Of a DNA stretch of 64,000 bases, positions 8,491-18,202 are shown piece after piece. The translations under genes and the position numbers were made by a program. Location of the stretch: NCBI RefSeq assembly GCF_900100495.1, contig NZ_FNCT01000001.1, positions 496,001 to 560,000 on the forward strand, in the 5' to 3' direction. Source of the stretch: Pseudomonas benzenivorans (GTDB taxonomy: Bacteria; Pseudomonadota; Gammaproteobacteria; Pseudomonadales; Pseudomonadaceae). Each line of letters starts with the position of its first letter. Within the stretch, counting starts at the first letter, position 1. The notes beneath the pieces were generated by a model. The model did not search any database. It was not told the origin of the DNA and saw only the letters and a list, made by a program, of their open reading frames with translations.

Positions 8491-10486
8491 CAGACTGCCA
8501 AAAAATACGCATCCTGTAGGTTGGGCTGAGCACCACGAAGCCCAACAGGGCGACCTGGTCGGGCTTCGTTCCCCAGCACCAACCTATGTTTCGGCGTCGA
8601 TTGTCCCAGGGTTTGTCTGCTGCGTAATGCTGCTGATGGTCGGTTGCTCCGAGGCCGAGGAGCCACAGAGCCAGCGTGCCGACCCAGACGCCGCGTCCGC
8701 AGTGGTGCAGACGGTGCAGGAGGCGCAAGCGCCTCCGCCTCAGGAAGCGCCTGAAGTCCCAGAAGCTCAAGGGCCTCAAGAAGCCGAAGAGGCGCCGGCA
8801 GCCGCCGAGGCGCAACCCGCTCCGGCAGCGCAAGAGCCGGCACCCGCCAGCCCATCTGCCGCCGACAACCCCAAGCCGCTGGCCGACGATGTCAGCCTGC
8901 CGCTGCCCTGCGCGGGCGAGATGGTCTTCCGCCACGTCTACATCCTCGCCCGCGGCGCCCTCGACGATAAGGAGATCAGCCTCGGCCAGCCCTTCAGCGA
9001 GGGCGAGCCGGGCTACCAGCAGTCGTTCATTTCCGGCTACCGGCGCGACTACATCAATGGCCAGTTCCTCCTCGAGGATCTGCCGAGCGACTGGCAAGAG
9101 CGCATCGGCCCGGGCCTGCCCAAGGGCCGGGACGATGCGCTGCTCAAGCCCATGCTGTATTTCGTCGGCAAGTACGAGGTCACCGAGCGCCAGTACCAGC
9201 TGGTCATGGCCCAGGCCGCAGCCTTGGCCGGCGAGGGCGAGGCGCCGAGCTGCGACCAGCCGCCCGCGGGCATGCCGGCGCGGCGGCCCAAGGTCAACCT
9301 GTCGCGCTTCGAGGCCGAGCGCTTCGCCGCGGTCTACAGCGCCTGGCTGCTCAAGCACCACCGCGAGCGCCTGCCGATCAGCGGGCGCGGCGACAACCCC
9401 GAGGACGGCGGCGTGGGCTTCGTCCGCCTGCCCACCGAGGTCGAGTGGGAATTCGCCGCCCGCGGCGGCCATGCGGTCAGCCGCCAGGAGCTGGAAGGCC
9501 GGCTGTTCCCGCGCAAGGAGGAGGGCAGCGACGGCGACGGCCCGCTGGCCGACTGGGCGGTCTACACCCAGGTCGCTGGCGGCACGGGGCAAGGTGCGCG
9601 GCTGTTGCCGGTGGGCATGCGCAAGGCCAACCCGCTGGGGCTCTACGACGTGATCGGCAATGCCGCGGAAATGGTCCACGATCCGTTCCAGATGGTGCAT
9701 GCCGGGCGCCGCCAGGGCACCTACGGCGGTTTCGTGGTCAAGGGCGGCAACTACCTGGAAGGCGAGCTGACCCTGTTCACCGGGATGCGCCGCGAATACC
9801 CGCTGTTCACCGCGCAAGGCAGCGAGCAGCGCAACGAGACCACTGGCTTCCGCGTGGCCCTGGGCGCCTTGTCGGCCCCGCGCTCGCGCTACCAGGCGCT
9901 GTTCGAGCAGTGGCAACGGGAAGGTCGCCTGGCCGGGCTGACCGACGAGATCGCCGACGCCGACGACCCGACCCAATTGCTCGACAGCATCATCGCCGAC
10001 AGCCAAGACCCGGACCTGCAGGCCCGCCTGGCACTGGTCAACGAGGAGCTCAAGCGCAACGTCTCGCTGATCGCCCGGCAGCGCCAGGAAGCGGCCGCCA
10101 ACCTGATCCAGTCGGCGGCGCTGGTCGCCGAGACCGTCAGCAACTACAACATCCGCCTGACCAACCTGCAGAACAGCCTGACCAAGGCGCGCAAGGCCAA
10201 GGACCAGGCTGCGGTGCAGCTCTACCAGTCGGCCATCGCCAACGGGCGCACCGCCCTGGACGGCGCGGTGACGATCTACATCGACAACCTGGCCACCGGA
10301 ACGCGCTACTCCGATGCGGTGGTCCAGGCCCAGTTGCAGCGCACCCGCGAAGAGCTCAATCGCAACCCGGTGCTAGGCAAGAGTCTGGTCAAACGGGCTA
10401 CGCTGTTCGTACGCCACGTGGGCGAATACCGTGAGCAACGTAAAGCTGACCCGGCCGCGATCCTGAAGGAGCTGCTTGGCCCCTAG
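8483..10486 (+). CDS. tagR: TagR, formylglycine-generating-enzyme-like type VI signalling protein (5' end disturbed)
   Basis: The body is a sulfatase-modifying-factor/FGE-fold domain (about residues 220-480 from this start), with motifs VGKYEVTERQYQ, RLPTEVEWEFAARGG, NPLGLYDVIGNAAEM and GFRVALG. TagR proteins are periplasmic and promote PpkA activation. The start is unclear. The ATG at 8483 gives a 667-residue product whose first 45 residues are read through the inverted repeat; the ATG at 8627 gives only MLLMVGC before the body. A different-frame ATG at 8586 encodes MFRRRLSQGLSAA and then stops. Joined by a one-base shift to VMLLMVGCSEAEE, it would make an ideal lipoprotein signal peptide. 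A frameshift or sequencing error at about 8620-8627 is therefore likely. Confidence 0.78.
   Translation: MSNRLPKNTHPVGWAEHHEAQQGDLVGLRSPAPTYVSASIVPGFVCCVMLLMVGCSEAEEPQSQRADPDAASAVVQTVQEAQAPPPQEAPEVPEAQGPQEAEEAPAAAEAQPAPAAQEPAPASPSAADNPKPLADDVSLPLPCAGEMVFRHVYILARGALDDKEISLGQPFSEGEPGYQQSFISGYRRDYINGQFLLEDLPSDWQERIGPGLPKGRDDALLKPMLYFVGKYEVTERQYQLVMAQAAALAGEGEAPSCDQPPAGMPARRPKVNLSRFEAERFAAVYSAWLLKHHRERLPISGRGDNPEDGGVGFVRLPTEVEWEFAARGGHAVSRQELEGRLFPRKEEGSDGDGPLADWAVYTQVAGGTGQGARLLPVGMRKANPLGLYDVIGNAAEMVHDPFQMVHAGRRQGTYGGFVVKGGNYLEGELTLFTGMRREYPLFTAQGSEQRNETTGFRVALGALSAPRSRYQALFEQWQREGRLAGLTDEIADADDPTQLLDSIIADSQDPDLQARLALVNEELKRNVSLIARQRQEAAANLIQSAALVAETVSNYNIRLTNLQNSLTKARKAKDQAAVQLYQSAIANGRTALDGAVTIYIDNLATGTRYSDAVVQAQLQRTREELNRNPVLGKSLVKRATLFVRHVGEYREQRKADPAAILKELLGP
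8517..8586. repeat. REP/MITE-like imperfect inverted repeat at the tagS-tagR junction
   Basis: The left arm begins TAGGTTGGGCTGAGCACCA and ends CGAAGCCC. The right arm begins GGGCTTCG and ends CAGCACCAACCTA. The arms pair over most of about 27 bases with a loop of roughly 15-20 bases. This architecture and the TAGGTTGGGC motif resemble intergenic palindromes dispersed in Pseudomonas genomes, which I recall but cannot confirm here. It sits exactly where the signal-peptide-coding part of tagR should begin. Confidence 0.6.
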
Positions 10487-10568
10487 CAGCGCCTTCGGGC
10501 AGACGAGAGGGGCATACGGCGGATCAGCGCAGGATGGAATCAACACACTCAAGCATGAGAGAACGACC

Positions 10569-11447
10569 ATGGAATATCCTCACAGTCATTCACTGCTGCA
10601 CCCCACCTTGCTCTGCAGCGCCGCCTTTTCCGCGCTGTTGCTCGGCGGCTGCGCCAGCCTCGGCGGCGGCGTCAGCTCCAAGGTCGCGGCCACCACCAAG
10701 GCCAATTACTACCCGGCTTGCTACGAGCCGGTCAGCCAACTGCGCAGCTCCGATGCGGCGATGCAGAAGTCCGTCGCCACCGGCGCCATCGCCGGCGGCC
10801 TGCTCGGCGGCCTGGCCGGGGCCCTGAGCGGAGGCGACCATGCCGCGCGCAACACGCTGATCGGCGCGACCACCGGTGCCCTGGTCGGCGGCGCGGCCGG
10901 TTACTACAGCGAACGGCAGAAGCAGATCGCCGACGACAAGCAGCGGATCGCTTCCTATGGCGGCGACTTCGAACGCAGCAGCGAAGATCTGGATCGCAGC
11001 ATCGTCTACGCCAAGGCCGCCCAGGATTGCTACCAAGGCGAATTCGCCAAGCTGCAGGCCGCGCATCGGGCCAAGAGCATGAGCGACAGCGAGGGGCGTA
11101 GCCGATTTGCCGAAATCGTCAGCGGCCTGAAGGAAACCAATGCCTTGTTGGCTGCCGTGGATGGCCGCGCCGGCGAAGACATCAATACCTACACCCAGGC
11201 CTACGAAAAGGACCTGCAAGAGGTCGGCGTCGAGCGCCAGACCGTGGCCACGGCCGTCAGCAAACCGGTCGCCAAACCCAAAGCGGTCCCGCAGGAAGCC
11301 GTGGCCACCGAGCAGCAACTGCAAAAGGCGACTGCCAAGCGTACCGAAGCGCAGGAGGTAAGCAGCCGCGGCACCAGCATGGTCAGCAGCGCCTGCAACA
11401 ACCCGGATATCGGCGACTGGGGAGGCGACGCCTGCGGCAGCGTGTGA
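10569..11447 (+). CDS. tagQ: TagQ, outer-membrane lipoprotein of the type VI signalling cascade
   Basis: This 292-residue protein starts with a lipoprotein signal peptide: hydrophobic segment SAAFSALLLGGC with the lipobox cysteine near residue 28. A glycine-rich segment of the kind seen in the glycine-zipper fold follows (GAIAGGLLGGLAGALSGG and GATTGALVGGAAG), and then a charged helical C-terminal half. In P. aeruginosa TagQ is an outer-membrane lipoprotein that anchors TagR and begins the signalling pathway to PpkA. It is the last gene of the type VI unit. The 82-base gap after tagR is the largest within the cluster. Confidence 0.85.
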   Translation: MEYPHSHSLLHPTLLCSAAFSALLLGGCASLGGGVSSKVAATTKANYYPACYEPVSQLRSSDAAMQKSVATGAIAGGLLGGLAGALSGGDHAARNTLIGATTGALVGGAAGYYSERQKQIADDKQRIASYGGDFERSSEDLDRSIVYAKAAQDCYQGEFAKLQAAHRAKSMSDSEGRSRFAEIVSGLKETNALLAAVDGRAGEDINTYTQAYEKDLQEVGVERQTVATAVSKPVAKPKAVPQEAVATEQQLQKATAKRTEAQEVSSRGTSMVSSACNNPDIGDWGGDACGSV

Positions 11448-11712
11448 CCCCTGCTCCTTGCTAGACCCTCGGCGTTTGGCGAGCGCCAGCGCCGTTGGCT
11501 GGACCGGTGCATCCCTATCCATCCGTCTCGAGCTATCCAGTTAGTCAATGGAATCATTGCGTTAGGCGATTAACGTGATGTTCGATAGAGACTCCGGCGC
11601 TCGTCGAGTGCCGGGCAGGCAGGACTCGTCGCGCCGCGTCAGTGCGTGCATGACAACCCTGAGCTAGGGTAAAGCCATGAGATAGAGAGATCGCGACGAC
11701 AGGGACGCTTCT
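11448..11712. other. Intergenic region between the type VI and chemosensory operons
   Basis: These 265 bases contain a weak GC-rich hairpin at about 11471-11493 (GGCGTTTGGCG pairing with CGCCAGCGCC) just after tagQ. There is no T-tract, so it may or may not terminate transcription. The rest should hold the promoter of the chemosensory operon, but I cannot pick convincing -35/-10 boxes. Confidence 0.4.
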
Positions 11713-12192
11713 ATGGACAGATACTTGGTGCTGCCTTTCTGGCTTGCCGGGCAGCACTTCGCGGTGGCACTCGAGCATGTCGTGCGCGTGCTGCCCGCAC
11801 TATTGAGCACACCGCTGCCGGGGGCGCCGGCGACGGTCTGCGGATTGGTCAATGTGCAGGGCCAAATCCTACCGGTGGTCGACCTGGCGCGACGCTTCGA
11901 CTGGCCGTCGGCGCAGGTGACGCTGTGGCAACCCTTCATCTGGCTCAAGACCAGCCGGCGTGATCTGCTGTTGCCGGTCGCAACGGTCGAGGCGGTGCGC
12001 AGCTGCGCCGCAGAGGATTTTTCCCCGGCCCTCGATCCGCGCGTGCCGTCCAGCCTGCTGCAAGGCGTCCTGCGCACTGCCGAGGGCATGTTGCTGATCC
12101 AGGATGTCGAACAGGTGCTCTCCGATGCCGATGAGCAGTGCCTGGCCGCGGCGCTGGCGGAAAACGGAGGCGCGCCCGATGACGCGGATTGA
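11713..12192 (+). CDS. cheW: CheW-like coupling protein (first of two, WspB position)
   Basis: This 159-residue protein has the CheW beta-barrel pattern: LPFWLAGQHFAVALEHV, the loop TVCGLVNVQGQILPVVDL, and a C-terminal MLLIQDVEQVL segment. CheW proteins link receptors to the CheA kinase. It is the first gene of a seven-gene unit whose order (CheW, CheR, CheW, MCP, CheA, CheB, output) places it as the equivalent of WspB. The gene overlaps the following cheR by 14 bases. Sequence divergence between the two CheW proteins of this operon suggests distinct partners. Confidence 0.82.
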   Translation: MDRYLVLPFWLAGQHFAVALEHVVRVLPALLSTPLPGAPATVCGLVNVQGQILPVVDLARRFDWPSAQVTLWQPFIWLKTSRRDLLLPVATVEAVRSCAAEDFSPALDPRVPSSLLQGVLRTAEGMLLIQDVEQVLSDADEQCLAAALAENGGAPDDAD

Positions 12193-13714
12193 AGCGTCCT
12201 GTTCGCCGCGCGTGCTCGAGGTGCTGGCGCACAAGGTTCACCAGCACCTGGGCATCGACTTCTCGGCTGAGCGCCGGCCGGACCTGCTGCGGCGCCTGCA
12301 GCTGCTGGCCATGGAGCAGCACATCGAGGACTTCTCGGGGTGGCTGCAGGCCTTGGCTTTCGCCGACTGGGACGCAGCCCAAGTACAGGCGCTGATTCCC
12401 GCTTTTACCGTCGGCGAAACCTATTTCCGCCGCGACGCCGAGGCCCTCGACTGGCTGGCCCGGCAGCACCTCGGAGCGCTGTTGGCGCGCCGGCGCCTGG
12501 CCGGGCAACGCAGCCTGCGCCTGTGGAGTGCCGGTTGTTGCACCGGTGAGGAGGCCTACAGCCTGCTGTTTCTGCTCGATGAGCTGTTGGGTAGGGAAGC
12601 CGACACCTGGTCGTTGGAGTTGCTCGCCAGCGACATCAACACGGCTTTCCTCGCCCGGGCGGAGCAGGGCCTCTATGGCGCCAATGCCTTTCGCCGCAAC
12701 GACAGCGCTTTTCGCCGACGCCATTTCCAGGCCGAGGGCCGGTTGTGGCGCGTGCGGCCGGCCTGGCGCGGGCGTATCCGGTTTATCCCGTACAACCTGG
12801 CCGACGGCCTGCAACCCTGCCCGATGCAGGGTGCCGACCTGATCCTCTGCCGCAATGTGCTGATGTATTTCTCGCCGCCGCGCGCCGCTGCCGTGCTGCA
12901 TCGGCTGCTCGGCAGCCTGAGCCGCGACGGGCTGCTGCTGTTGAGCGCGGTCGAGGCCGGCATCGCCACCCAGGCCGGCTTCACGGGCACCTGGGCCGGT
13001 TGCAATTACGCCCTGGCCAGCGCTGCGCGAGGTGGCGTGCGGCCTGCCAGCGGTGCGCCCGCCGAGGCCGGCCCGGCGCCCGCTTGGGTGCCGCCCGGGG
13101 CGCCGGCCACGCGGGCGCGGAAGATCCCGCGCCCGCGGGCGGTGGTGCTCAGCCAGCCCGCTGAGCCCGCCGCTGCGCATGCCGCCGGCCCGGAGCAGCT
13201 CTGGCAGCAGGCGCAGCGGGACCTGAGTAGCGGGCATTCCCCTGCGGCCCGTGAAACCCTGCGGCGTTATCTGGCCTGTGCCGGCCTCAGCCACGCCCAG
13301 CAGCACCAGGCCTGCCTGCAGATGGCGCGTAGCTGGGCCGACCAGCAACAACTCGACGAGGCTCAGGATTGGCTGCAGCGAGCACTGGCGCTGGAGCCCG
13401 CATCGATGCCGGCCCATTGGCTGCAGGCCCAGCTCGCGCAGCAGAGGGGCGAGAACCAAGCCGCCCTGCTGGCACTGCAGCGCGTGCTCTACCTCGAGCC
13501 TGGCTTCATCCTCGGCTACTTCCTCCAGGCCCGCCTGCTGAGTGCGTCGGGCCGTGCGCGGGCCAGCGACAAGGCTTTGCGGGTCTGCCGGCAGTTGCTC
13601 GAGGAGCAGGCCGATGACGCCCCGCTGCCGCAAGGCGATGGCATGAGCTGCGCGCAATTGCTGCGCTTGTGCGAACAGTTGCTGGAGGAGCGAAGCGCAT
13701 GTCCGAGCCCCTGA
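12179..13714 (+). CDS. cheR: CheR-type receptor methyltransferase with TPR-like tail
   Basis: This 511-residue protein has an N-terminal CheR domain with AdoMet-binding features: FTVGETYFRRD, the LWSAGCCTGEEAYSL glycine-rich motif, LLASDIN, and LILCRNVLMYF. A Pro/Ala-rich linker (about residues 285-330) leads to a C-terminal region rich in TPR-like helices. The same architecture is found in WspC. It should methylate glutamates on the MCP of this operon using S-adenosylmethionine. The start overlaps the previous cheW, and the end overlaps the next cheW by 16 bases. A longer upstream frame in the cheW gene is not needed. Confidence 0.88.
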   Translation: MTRIEASCSPRVLEVLAHKVHQHLGIDFSAERRPDLLRRLQLLAMEQHIEDFSGWLQALAFADWDAAQVQALIPAFTVGETYFRRDAEALDWLARQHLGALLARRRLAGQRSLRLWSAGCCTGEEAYSLLFLLDELLGREADTWSLELLASDINTAFLARAEQGLYGANAFRRNDSAFRRRHFQAEGRLWRVRPAWRGRIRFIPYNLADGLQPCPMQGADLILCRNVLMYFSPPRAAAVLHRLLGSLSRDGLLLLSAVEAGIATQAGFTGTWAGCNYALASAARGGVRPASGAPAEAGPAPAWVPPGAPATRARKIPRPRAVVLSQPAEPAAAHAAGPEQLWQQAQRDLSSGHSPAARETLRRYLACAGLSHAQQHQACLQMARSWADQQQLDEAQDWLQRALALEPASMPAHWLQAQLAQQRGENQAALLALQRVLYLEPGFILGYFLQARLLSASGRARASDKALRVCRQLLEEQADDAPLPQGDGMSCAQLLRLCEQLLEERSACPSP

Positions 13715-14307
13715 ACGATGCAGCCCGCTGGACACAGTTGCACGAACGGCTGGCCGAGTTCGAACGCCGCCTGTCAGAGGGCTTCGCCATTGCGCCGGAT
13801 GAGTCGGCGGCGCGCCTGCGCGAGCGTACCCGGCAATGGGCCGGCACGCCCCAGGCGGAGGATCGCCAGGGGGAACTGGAGGTGCTGACCTTCAGCCTCA
13901 GCAATGAGCTGTATGCCATCGGCAGCGAGCATGTCGCCCAGGTGCTGCCGTTGAGCCAGTACACGCCGCTGCCGAGCACGCCGGGTTACGTGCTGGGCAT
14001 CGTCAATGTGCGCGGGCGCATCGTCTCGGTAGTGGATCTGCGGGTGCTGTTCGAGCTGCCGATCGTCGGGCTTTCCGAACGCAGCTTTCTGCTCGTCCTG
14101 CAGAGCGCGGACATGGAGTTCGGCCTGTTGATCGACCGCGTGCTGGGGGTCGCGCAAATCCGCCGCGAGGCCTTGCAGAGCAGCCTGGCCAACCTGTCTG
14201 GGGTGCGGGCGAAGTATCTGCTTGGGGTTACCCGCGAACAATGGACGGTGCTGGATGGTGCACGGCTGCTGGGCGATTCGAGTCTGTGCGTGATGGCCGA
14301 GGATTAG
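13699..14307 (+). CDS. cheW: CheW-like coupling protein (second, WspD position)
   Basis: This 202-residue protein has about 70 extra N-terminal residues before a canonical CheW domain ([52 protein letters not shown]-like region and VLDGARLL). The extended N-terminus matches WspD-type couplers. It should bridge the MCP and the hybrid CheA encoded next. The start lies inside the end of cheR, and a 34-base gap containing a GGGAGAGGGA-type ribosome-binding sequence precedes the MCP. Confidence 0.85.
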   Translation: MSEPLNDAARWTQLHERLAEFERRLSEGFAIAPDESAARLRERTRQWAGTPQAEDRQGELEVLTFSLSNELYAIGSEHVAQVLPLSQYTPLPSTPGYVLGIVNVRGRIVSVVDLRVLFELPIVGLSERSFLLVLQSADMEFGLLIDRVLGVAQIRREALQSSLANLSGVRAKYLLGVTREQWTVLDGARLLGDSSLCVMAED

Positions 14308-14341
14308 GCCCTGGGAAGCCAGGGAAGGGAGAGGGACAAGC

Positions 14342-15979
14342 ATGATGGGCAAGGTCTTGCAGTTCAACATCGGCAGCAAGCTGATCATGGCGTTCGTGGT
14401 ACTGATCCTGGGGTTTGGCGGCCTGCTCTTCACCACCCTGGAGCAATTCGTCGGCCTGCAGGAAAGCGAAGAGCTGCAATTCAGGCGCAACTATGAGCGG
14501 ATCTCTGCGGTGAAGGAGCTGCGCATCAATATCGCGGCGCAGCGCAACGACCTGCTGCTGGCCATAAGCGACGGAACCGTGAATCAGCTGGAAGAGCGCG
14601 AGGAGGAAATTCGCCGTCGCAGCGAGGAAAACGACCGGCTCATGCAACGCCTGCGCGCGGCGGCGAGCGATGACCAGGAGGCCGGTGATTTGCTCGAACA
14701 GTTCATCGCCGTGCGTACCAGCCTGGCGCAGAGCCGGACGAACCAGTTGCAGCTGATCCGCAGTGGCCAGTTGGACGAGGCGCGGCAGTTGAGCGGGGGG
14801 CTGCAGCTGGAGCGGATGAACAAGATCCATGAGTTGGGCCTGCAACTGGTCAAGTTGACCGAGCGCCGCATCGGCGAAGCACTGGCCAACTCGCGTCAGG
14901 TGCTGGAGACCCTGCGCGAACGCATCCTCAACCTGAGCCTGCTGCTGGTGGGGGGCATCATCGTTCTGGCCTGGCTGCTCAGCCGGCATATCGCGGCGCC
15001 ACTGGCGCGCCTGACCGGTTTTGCCGAGCAGATCGGCCGCGGCGAGATTCCCAGCGGCCTGGCCAACAGTTCACGACAGGACGAGGTGGGCCGGCTGACC
15101 CAGGCGTTCGTCGACATGAGCCAGTACCTGCGCGATCTGGTGCAGGAAATGAACGAAGGCATCTCGGTGCTGGCGTCCTCCAGCGAGGAGATCCTTGCCG
15201 CCACCACCCAGGTGGCGGCAAGCACCCAGGAAACCGCCACCGCCATCAGCGAAATCGCCACCACGGTGGAAGAGGTCAAGCAGACCGCGGTGCTCGCCGG
15301 TAACAAGTCGCAAACGGTCGCCGAGAGTACCGAGCGCACCCGCCAGGTGGCGCAGAGCGGCCGCCAGGCGGTGGATGAAGCGCTCAAGGGCATGGGGCAG
15401 ATTCGCGAACAGATGCAGGCGGTGGCGGAAAGCATCATGCGCCTGGGCGAGCAGAGCCAGACCATCGGCGAGATCGTCGCCTCGGTCGGCGACCTGGCCG
15501 AGCAGTCCAACCTGCTCGGGGTCAACGCCTCGATCGAGGCGGTCAAGGCCGGCGAGGCCGGCAAGGGTTTCTCGGTGGTGGCCCAGGAGGTCAAGGTCCT
15601 GGCCGACCAGTCGAAACAGGCCACCGCGCAGGTGCGCGGGATTCTCGGCGAAATCCAGAAGGCCATGACCAAGGCGGTACTGCTGGCCGAGCAGGGCAGC
15701 AAGACGGTGGAAATCGGCTACGAGCGAGCCCAGAGCAGCGGCGAGGCGATCCGTGCCCTGAGCAGCAGTATCGAGGAGTCAAGCGAAGTGGCCGTGCAGA
15801 TCGCCGCCACCAGTCAGCAGCAGATGATCGGCATGGATCAGATCGCGACGGCCATGGAGAGCATTCGCCAGGCCAGCCAGGACAATGTCGGCGGTAGCCG
15901 CCAGGTCGACCAGGCCGCCCGCAACCTGCATCAGCTGGGCCTCAAGCTCAAGGGCCTGGCGGCCCGTTTCAAGCTGTGA
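14342..15979 (+). CDS. Methyl-accepting chemotaxis protein (WspA position)
   Basis: This 545-residue receptor has a first membrane helix at about residues 12-34 ([18 protein letters not shown]), a periplasmic four-helix-bundle-type ligand region, a second helix around 197-216 ([14 protein letters not shown]), a HAMP linker and a cytoplasmic signalling domain. The hairpin tip reads [21 protein letters not shown] rather than the flagellar-type [19 protein letters not shown], as in receptors feeding alternative (non-flagellar) cellular functions. It should control the hybrid CheA kinase of this operon. The stimulus is unknown. A strong purine-rich ribosome-binding site precedes two adjacent ATG codons. 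Confidence 0.9.
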   Translation: MMGKVLQFNIGSKLIMAFVVLILGFGGLLFTTLEQFVGLQESEELQFRRNYERISAVKELRINIAAQRNDLLLAISDGTVNQLEEREEEIRRRSEENDRLMQRLRAAASDDQEAGDLLEQFIAVRTSLAQSRTNQLQLIRSGQLDEARQLSGGLQLERMNKIHELGLQLVKLTERRIGEALANSRQVLETLRERILNLSLLLVGGIIVLAWLLSRHIAAPLARLTGFAEQIGRGEIPSGLANSSRQDEVGRLTQAFVDMSQYLRDLVQEMNEGISVLASSSEEILAATTQVAASTQETATAISEIATTVEEVKQTAVLAGNKSQTVAESTERTRQVAQSGRQAVDEALKGMGQIREQMQAVAESIMRLGEQSQTIGEIVASVGDLAEQSNLLGVNASIEAVKAGEAGKGFSVVAQEVKVLADQSKQATAQVRGILGEIQKAMTKAVLLAEQGSKTVEIGYERAQSSGEAIRALSSSIEESSEVAVQIAATSQQQMIGMDQIATAMESIRQASQDNVGGSRQVDQAARNLHQLGLKLKGLAARFKL

Positions 15980-15986
15980 GCCCGTC

Positions 15987-18185
15987 ATGAGCCTGGATCG
16001 CGAAACGCTGCGGCAACACCTGATGGCCAGTTTTCGGGTGGAGGCGGACGAGCGCCTGGGGGTGCTGGCCGACGGCCTGGCCAACTGGCGTGAGGCAACG
16101 GCTTCGGACGCGTCCATCGAGTCGCTATTCCGCGAGGTTCACAGTCTCAAGGGCGCCGCGCGGGCGGTCGGTTTGGCGCAGATCGCGCAGCTTTGTCATG
16201 CCTGGGAGAGCCTCTTGGGGGCCGTACGCGCCGGTACGCTGGAGCTGACCCCGGAGCGGGTCGAGCTGTGCCGTTATGCCCTGCGCGTGGTGCAGCAGTT
16301 GCATACCGGGCAGGCGGCGGAAGTCCACGAGCAGCAGCGGCTGATCGATGACCTGGAGGCGGCCGCTTGCGGGGCGCCGGTAAACCTGCCCGAGCGTCCA
16401 GCGCCTTTGCCGCCGGCGCCACAGGAGCCCGGCACGGTGCGGGTCGCGACGCGGCGCCTGGATGCGCTGCTGTTCCAGAGCGAGACCCTGTTGCAGCACA
16501 AGCTCGAGGCCCAGGCCCATGCCCGGCGCTTGGGCGAACATGTGCTGACCTTCGACCCCCAACGCGGTCGCCGGCTGCTCGCCGGCGGCAGCCTGAAGCG
16601 CTTGCGTGAAAGCGTACAAGCGCTACCCGAGGCAAATCGGGATGCCTTCAGGGCGCTGCTCGATTACCTGGACTGGAGCCAGGCGCAGATGGATCGCCTG
16701 CACTTCGCGGCGAGCCACCTGGAAAAAGCCGGCAAACACCTGGCGCAGGGTTTGGCGCAACTCTCCGAAACCCTCGCCGGAGAATTACAGAGCGCACTCC
16801 TGCTGGCCGGCAGCAGCCTGCTCGAAGGGTTGCCGGCGATGGTCCAGGACCTCGCCAGCCAGGCCGGCAAGCGGGTGGCGCTGCAAGTGCGCGGAGCCAG
16901 CCTGCAAGTCGACAAGCGCATTCTCGACGAACTGCGCACCCCGCTGACCCACCTGCTGCGCAATGCCGTGGACCATGGCCTGGAAACGTCGGGACAGCGC
17001 GCCGCCGGCGGCAAGTCGGAGGTCGGCCAGTTGCAGGTGGAACTGCTGCAGGAGTCGGCGGACCGTTTCGAGCTGCGCGTGCGCGACGATGGCCGCGGCC
17101 TGGCCATCGCGCAATTGAAGAGCAAGGCCGTGGCCGCCGGGCTGCTGACCGAGGAGCAGGCCGAGGCACTGGCCGATGCGGAAGCCGGCAAGCTGATCTT
17201 CGCCTCCGGGCTGTCCACCAGTGCGCTGATCACCGATCTCTCCGGGCGCGGCCTGGGCATGGCCATCGTCCAGGAGGCGGTCGAACGGATCGGCGGACGC
17301 ATCGAACTGGAGACCAGTCCGGGGCAGGGCACCTGCATTCACCTGCACCTGCCGCTTAGCCTGTCGACCTTTCGCGCGGTGATCGTGCGCAACGCCGAGC
17401 GCATCTTCGCGGTACCGGCGCTGGCGGTGGAACGCTGCCTGCGGTTGCCGGCCGGCGCGGTGAAGAATCTGGAAAACCGGCCGTCCCTGGTGGTGCAAGA
17501 ACAGGTCCTGCCGGTCTGGTCGCTGGCCGACGTGCTCGGTCTCGGCGACCAGTTGCGGGGCGAAGGCCATCTGACCCTGCTGCTGCTCAAGGTGCGCGGC
17601 GAGCGCTTCGTCCTGCTGGTGGAAGAACTGCTCGGCGACCAGGAAATCACCGTCAAGAGCCTCGGCCGCCAATTGCTGCGGGTGCGCAATCTGCTGGGCG
17701 CGACGGTCCTCGGCGACGGCCAGTTGGTGCCCATTCTGCACCCCGGCGACCTCTACCGCAGCGCCCTGGCCGCCACCGCCAGCGTGTTCGCCGAAACCAC
17801 CCAGGACAGCCAGGCGCAGCGCGCCCAGCGGCTCTTGATCGCCGAGGACTCCTTCACCTCGCGCGGCCTGCTCAAGGCCATTCTCGAAGGGGCCGGCTAT
17901 CAGGTGGCCACGGCGAACGATGGTCTGGAAGCCTGGAACGCGCTGAAGCAGGGGCCATTCGACCTGCTGGTGTCCGATGTGGAGATGCCGCGCATGGATG
18001 GTTTCAGCCTGACCAGCCGCATTCGCGCCGACCGCGAACTGGCCACCTTGCCGGTGGTGCTGGTCACCGCCCTGCACTCCGCGGAGGACCGTGCGCGCGG
18101 CCTGGAGGCCGGTGCCAATGCCTATCTGGTGAAAAGCGGTTTCGAGCAGGACAGCCTGCTCGATGCCATTCGGCGTCTGATCTGA
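15987..18185 (+). CDS. cheA: Hybrid chemotaxis histidine kinase CheA with C-terminal receiver (WspE-like)
   Basis: This 732-residue protein has an N-terminal HPt domain with phospho-acceptor His52 in VHSLKGAARAVG. It lacks an obvious P2 domain, then has dimerisation, HATPase (HLLRNAVDHGLE, RDDGRGLAIA, GRGLGMAIV), CheW-like and receiver domains. The receiver carries AEDS and phospho-acceptor Asp664 in LLVSDVEMP. WspE has the same HPt-kinase-CheW-REC layout. It should phosphorylate CheB and the output protein downstream. The ATG at 15987 follows the MCP stop by eight bases; an upstream extension through the MCP gene is rejected. Confidence 0.9.
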   Translation: MSLDRETLRQHLMASFRVEADERLGVLADGLANWREATASDASIESLFREVHSLKGAARAVGLAQIAQLCHAWESLLGAVRAGTLELTPERVELCRYALRVVQQLHTGQAAEVHEQQRLIDDLEAAACGAPVNLPERPAPLPPAPQEPGTVRVATRRLDALLFQSETLLQHKLEAQAHARRLGEHVLTFDPQRGRRLLAGGSLKRLRESVQALPEANRDAFRALLDYLDWSQAQMDRLHFAASHLEKAGKHLAQGLAQLSETLAGELQSALLLAGSSLLEGLPAMVQDLASQAGKRVALQVRGASLQVDKRILDELRTPLTHLLRNAVDHGLETSGQRAAGGKSEVGQLQVELLQESADRFELRVRDDGRGLAIAQLKSKAVAAGLLTEEQAEALADAEAGKLIFASGLSTSALITDLSGRGLGMAIVQEAVERIGGRIELETSPGQGTCIHLHLPLSLSTFRAVIVRNAERIFAVPALAVERCLRLPAGAVKNLENRPSLVVQEQVLPVWSLADVLGLGDQLRGEGHLTLLLLKVRGERFVLLVEELLGDQEITVKSLGRQLLRVRNLLGATVLGDGQLVPILHPGDLYRSALAATASVFAETTQDSQAQRAQRLLIAEDSFTSRGLLKAILEGAGYQVATANDGLEAWNALKQGPFDLLVSDVEMPRMDGFSLTSRIRADRELATLPVVLVTALHSAEDRARGLEAGANAYLVKSGFEQDSLLDAIRRLI

Positions 18186-18202
18186 GCGGGGGGCCTGCCA
18201 TC

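Noticed and set aside
1-11447. Type VI effector, Hcp or VgrG genes
   Set aside because: I looked for them around the cluster. Only the regulatory end of the locus lies in the window, and no effector or immunity pair is visible.
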